Assembly (NCBI RefSeq): GCF_019097595.1
Contig: NC_080722.1
Span: forward strand, 22,545,130 to 22,609,129
Origin: Hemibagrus wyckioides
Lineage: Eukaryota > Chordata > Actinopteri > Siluriformes > Bagridae
DNA length: 64,000 nucleotides
Direction of reading: 5' to 3'
The number at the start of each line of letters is the position of its first letter. Position 1 is the first letter of the stretch. The translations under genes were made by a program, and so were the position numbers. Below, in pieces: positions 60,652 through 64,000 of the stretch. The notes beneath the pieces are model-generated. The model did not search any database. It was given only the letters and a program-made list of their open reading frames with translations, and was not told the origin of the DNA.

Positions 60652-60830
60652 ACAAATAGATGCTTAGATGTAAGTCTAAGATAACTGTGATACCTACACC
60701 TCACTATGGCTCATTATACTATCCTTTAATAATATAGAATTGTATGTTATTTTATTTATCTTAACTGAGTGAAGGGCCACATTTTGGTGACATTTTGTTC
60801 ATAGCGGTGGAAATTATACATGATAATAGA

Positions 60831-61212
60831 CATTGATCAGCCATAACATTAAAATGATCTGCTTAATATTGTGTAGTTCTGCATTGTACCATCAAAACAG
60901 CCCTGACCCAATGAGACATGGACTCCCCAAGACCTCTGATGCTGGATCAGAATAAGATATGTGGAATTTTAAGGCCAAGTCAACACATTAAACTCTATGT
61001 AATTTTCCATTCCATGCCATTACTGAATAGTTTTTACAATGTGCTAAGGAGCACTATCCGGCAGAAAGAGGAAAGAAAGAAAGAGGAATACCCATTAGGG
61101 AATATGATTACTATGATGCTTACGCTTGCCTGCTTCCGACACATTAACTTTGAGAACTGACTGTTCACCTGCTGTCTAATATATCCCAACTTTTAACAGG
61201 TGACACTGTAAC
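60831..61212 (-). mobile_element. Degraded Tc1-like remnant (family 'GGCATAACATTATG')
   Basis: ACATTGATCAGCCATAACAT, GTACCATCAAAACAGCCCTG, CCCAATGAGACATGGACTCC, AGGCCAAGTCAACACATTAA and the far end TTCACCTGCTGTCTAATATA with TTTTAACAGGTGACACT occur in the order expected for a reversed, internally deleted copy. Confidence 0.65.
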
Positions 61213-62144
61213 ACGTGCAAGCATGTGTGTTTATAGTCTCATAGTGCTCCTGTCACAAAACAAAGTGTGTGACTAAAGAAGTAGGTTTGTGTGAAGAACT
61301 AAAATTGTCTTTGAGACATCTTTGGAAAGCTGGTAGATAAAGAGCTTCAGCTCAGTTTATTTAGTCAGCAGAAGGATGTGGATCCAGCATGCTTTGTCTT
61401 TGTAACAACCTCTCATTAAGTAGTGCACAAGACATAGCCAGACATCCTTCACATTCAGTATATTAGCTTAAATCAGTAATTACCGCAAGTTAGCTTAAAT
61501 TAAAAGAAATTATTTTTTAAAATGTTAAATTAACTGAATCAATTCGTTTGTGTTTGATGTTCACTTGCTCTACATAGGGATCTCTTTCTTGACTAGTTTC
61601 TTCAACACACTTTTGGCTGAATTATGACCATCTTACTCCCTTTCCAGAAATATTACAGTGACATGCTGTTATGTTGTCTCTCATACACCAATCGTGGAAG
61701 CGATTGTCACAGGATGTGCTATTATAGAAAAACAATCCAGTGATCTGAGGACAACATATGAGTCTGAAGAGGATTCATTTCCTTACAACAGCATGTTTTT
61801 TATTTTATTATTTTATTTAGAGTTTTTTATTCTTCTGATACCATATAATTAGAATTTTTATTTATTTATTTAAATTACTAACATATCATACTTTTTAACC
61901 AATTTAGTTGCATTTAATACTGTAGAATATTAAAGAGAAATGCTAGATAAATGTAAAGGTATTCAAGATAGCGATATCATTTGCTGCATTTGTTGTAATT
62001 CGGCAATGAATCAAACATGTCCATTTGCCTTTTTCAGCATTTTTACTTTATAAAAAAACAAATAAGAAACAATACATATATAAGGTAGACATTAATCAAG
62101 TAAACCTATTTACCATGTCAACACAATAATCTAAACACAAAATC
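61213..62144. other. Gene-free DNA; nothing recognised
   Basis: AT-rich with several T/A runs. No conserved frame or repeat phrase was identified. Confidence 0.5.
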
Positions 62145-62195
62145 TCTCCTTCTTCTTCTTCTTCTTCTTCTTCTTCTTCTTCTTCTTCTTCTTGT
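62145..62195 (+). repeat. (TTC)n microsatellite
   Basis: About 16 TTC units, one interrupted. The poly-Lys frame on the minus strand is an artefact of this tract. Confidence 0.95.
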
Positions 62196-63394
62196 TCTTC
62201 TTTAATAAAGCTTTTGCAGTATGTTTAAATAAGTGTAAGGCTGGAAAGAAGAAATGGATGTTCTGCTTGTGTGAGGCGAGGATGGCCTTGAGGAGGGAGC
62301 TGAATTCACAGCTGGAACTTATTAGCGGAGAACACAGTGTGCTCCCATTACACTCAGTGTGGTTTGGAGGAGCTTTTGAGTTTTCACAGTTAAATGACTT
62401 TCCCAGATGAGGATTTCTTATAATGTAAGTATGCAAGGGGTTAATCATCGACATCCCATAATTCTGTGCAACATGAGGGTTTCCATGTTGTTTTCTGCTT
62501 GTTTGAAACATGAAGCTTTTTCCAGTTAAGTCCAACAGAATAAAAAATATACTGTCCAATTCCCTCTGTCAACCCTAATGGTTTTTAAATAACATTTGTT
62601 ATCTATAATGAAGAAATATTTTAAAAAACTTAAAGGATTTCAGAAGTACAGGATTCTAATTTTAATTTCTATTATATTTAAAGGATTTGGGTTCCCATTC
62701 AGGTCTATATTGGAATTTGATATTTTTAAGACTATTTCTGAATTGATGTAAATTAAGTTGTTGTCATTACCTGGAAAAAACATAATATTTAAGCTTTAAA
62801 TAAAAGAAATTAACTTTGTGTTCAATGAATTACTAATCATTAATGACCAATACAGGTTAAGGTTTCTACAGAATAGCATATAACAGTAAAAGGATACTGT
62901 AATTTAAAATAAAATCTTTCAGTATTAAAAAAATCCCAAAGCACTCTCTGTAATTTCCAATAACATTCTAACAACAGGACATTGCTTTTAATGAAATACA
63001 AGTAGAGTTATAATGATATTCTAAAAATCAAATAAGATCCTACAGAACAACTGGAATTCCAGATGGATTTTTGACAAGGGTATTTATTTATGTTCTGGTA
63101 TATTGTGTGTGATTAGTTTTATTTTTTTTTTTATTAATGCTGTGCAATAGGCCAAATCTCTTCTATATACACTCATCAAAATCATCAAGTTGTATTACAG
63201 TACTATGCTACAATATTTTACGAGAAGGAAGGTTACTAAATAATACAGTTCCCTTTTGCTGGGGTGATACCATCAAGTCTATACCTTTTGTACCCTGGTG
63301 GCAGTTTTTCTTCTTTTTGGAAAGGGTACTGTTTTAAATTGTCATAGGTTACACAGAACACACACACACACACATGTATATATACTGTACATAT
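62196..63394. other. Gene-free DNA; one open frame of unknown status
   Basis: 62192-62410 is open on the plus strand (e.g. ARMALRRELNSQLELISGEH) and slightly GC-richer than its flanks. It has no recognised domain, and a splice context is not clear, so I do not call it a gene. The rest is AT-rich, with a short CA run at 63357-63374. Confidence 0.4.
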
Positions 63395-64000
63395 GTACAC
63401 TCTATTGGGACATCTGCCTTTACATGCACCTCAATTTTAATGACATCCCATTCTTAATTTGTAGGGTTTAATATGGAGTTGGCCTGCCTAGGGTTAGCCT
63501 AGGCCTGCCCTTTGCAGCCATAACAGCTTCAACTCTTCTGGGAAGGCTTTCCACAAGGTTTAGGAGTGTGTTTATGGGAATTTTTGACCATTCCTCTAGA
63601 AGTGCATTTGTGAGGTCAGGCACTGATGATGGACAAGAAGGCCTGGCTCACAGTCTCCACTCTAATTCATCACAAAGGTATTGTATGGGGTTGAGGTCAG
63701 GACTCTGTGCAGGCCAGTCAAGTTCCTCCACCCCAAACTTGTTCATCTATGTCTTTATTGACCTTGCTTTGTGCACTGGTGGGCAGTTCATGTTGGAACA
63801 GGAATGGGTCATTCCCAAACTGTTCCCACAAAGCTGGTAGCATGAAATTGTCCAAAATGTCTTGGTATGCTGAAGCATTAAGATTTTTTTTCACTGGAAC
63901 TAAGGGACCAAGCACAACCCCTGAAACAACAAACAAACAACCCCACACCATAATCCCCCCTCCACCAAACATAACACTTGGCACAATGTAGTCAGGCAAG
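63395..64000 (-). mobile_element. Tc1 element of the 'CACTATATTGCC' family, cut by the right window edge
   Basis: On the minus strand this matches the 3' half of the element at 22048-23288: GCTGTTATGGCTGCAAAGG, CCATAAACACACTCCTAAAC and GTGAGCCAGGCCTTCTTGTC. The terminal repeat near 63400 is degraded (ACTCTATTGGGACATCTGCC). The transposase frame 63999-63718 includes [10 protein letters not shown] and [14 protein letters not shown]. An indel just after FLFQHE removes the second catalytic Asp, so it is inactive. It continues past 64000. Confidence 0.88.

Noticed and set aside
62131..62559. Minus-strand frame with poly-Lys tail
   Set aside because: The lysines come from the (TTC)n tract; the rest has no domain or splice context.

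Overview
The window is a piece of a teleost fish nuclear genome. Genes are split by short GT-AG introns, DNA between exons is AT-rich with many microsatellites, and several Tc1/mariner-type transposon families and fish-type dispersed repeats are present. No bacterial, CRISPR, rRNA or tRNA features were seen. Species cannot be fixed from the sequence; an ostariophysan such as a catfish would be plausible, but this is a guess.

Layout. (1) 17-7510, minus: frmpd2, KIND and FERM part, running off the left edge. (2) 7511-15654: gene-free interval holding a candidate CRE/CCAAT promoter (10.84-11.08 kb) and repeats. (3) 15655 to about 30.16 kb, plus: complete mapk8 (JNK1), with both mutually exclusive exons 6a/6b and the two alternative last-exon acceptors, giving predicted 384- and 427-residue forms. 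A cluster of four Tc1-like elements fills its intron at 21.4-25.6 kb. (4) 31545-53080, minus: complete arhgap22 in 10 coding exons (702 residues), convergent with mapk8. Its large introns hold degenerate Tc1 copies, a 1.4-kb repeat present twice, and minisatellites. (5) 55931-56698, minus: single-coding-exon lrrc18, with a probable 5' noncoding exon near 58.9 kb. (6) 59-64 kb: no gene found; dispersed repeats, a solo LTR with a perfect 5-bp target duplication, and the edge of a further Tc1 copy.

The order frmpd2-mapk8-arhgap22-lrrc18 is that of human 10q11 and is paralogous to PTPN13-MAPK10-ARHGAP24 on human 4q21, so the block is an ancient vertebrate synteny group. WDFY4, which surrounds LRRC18 in mammals, is not visible here.

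Gene models were built by hand from splice signals and reading phase. All exon joins in the four genes keep frame. I did not find a convincing new biological system. The most interesting points are the precise alternative-splicing architecture of mapk8, a GC-AG intron and a weak donor before a stop codon in frmpd2, a Cys-rich open frame inside arhgap22, a fresh-looking solo LTR, and some unassigned repeat families.
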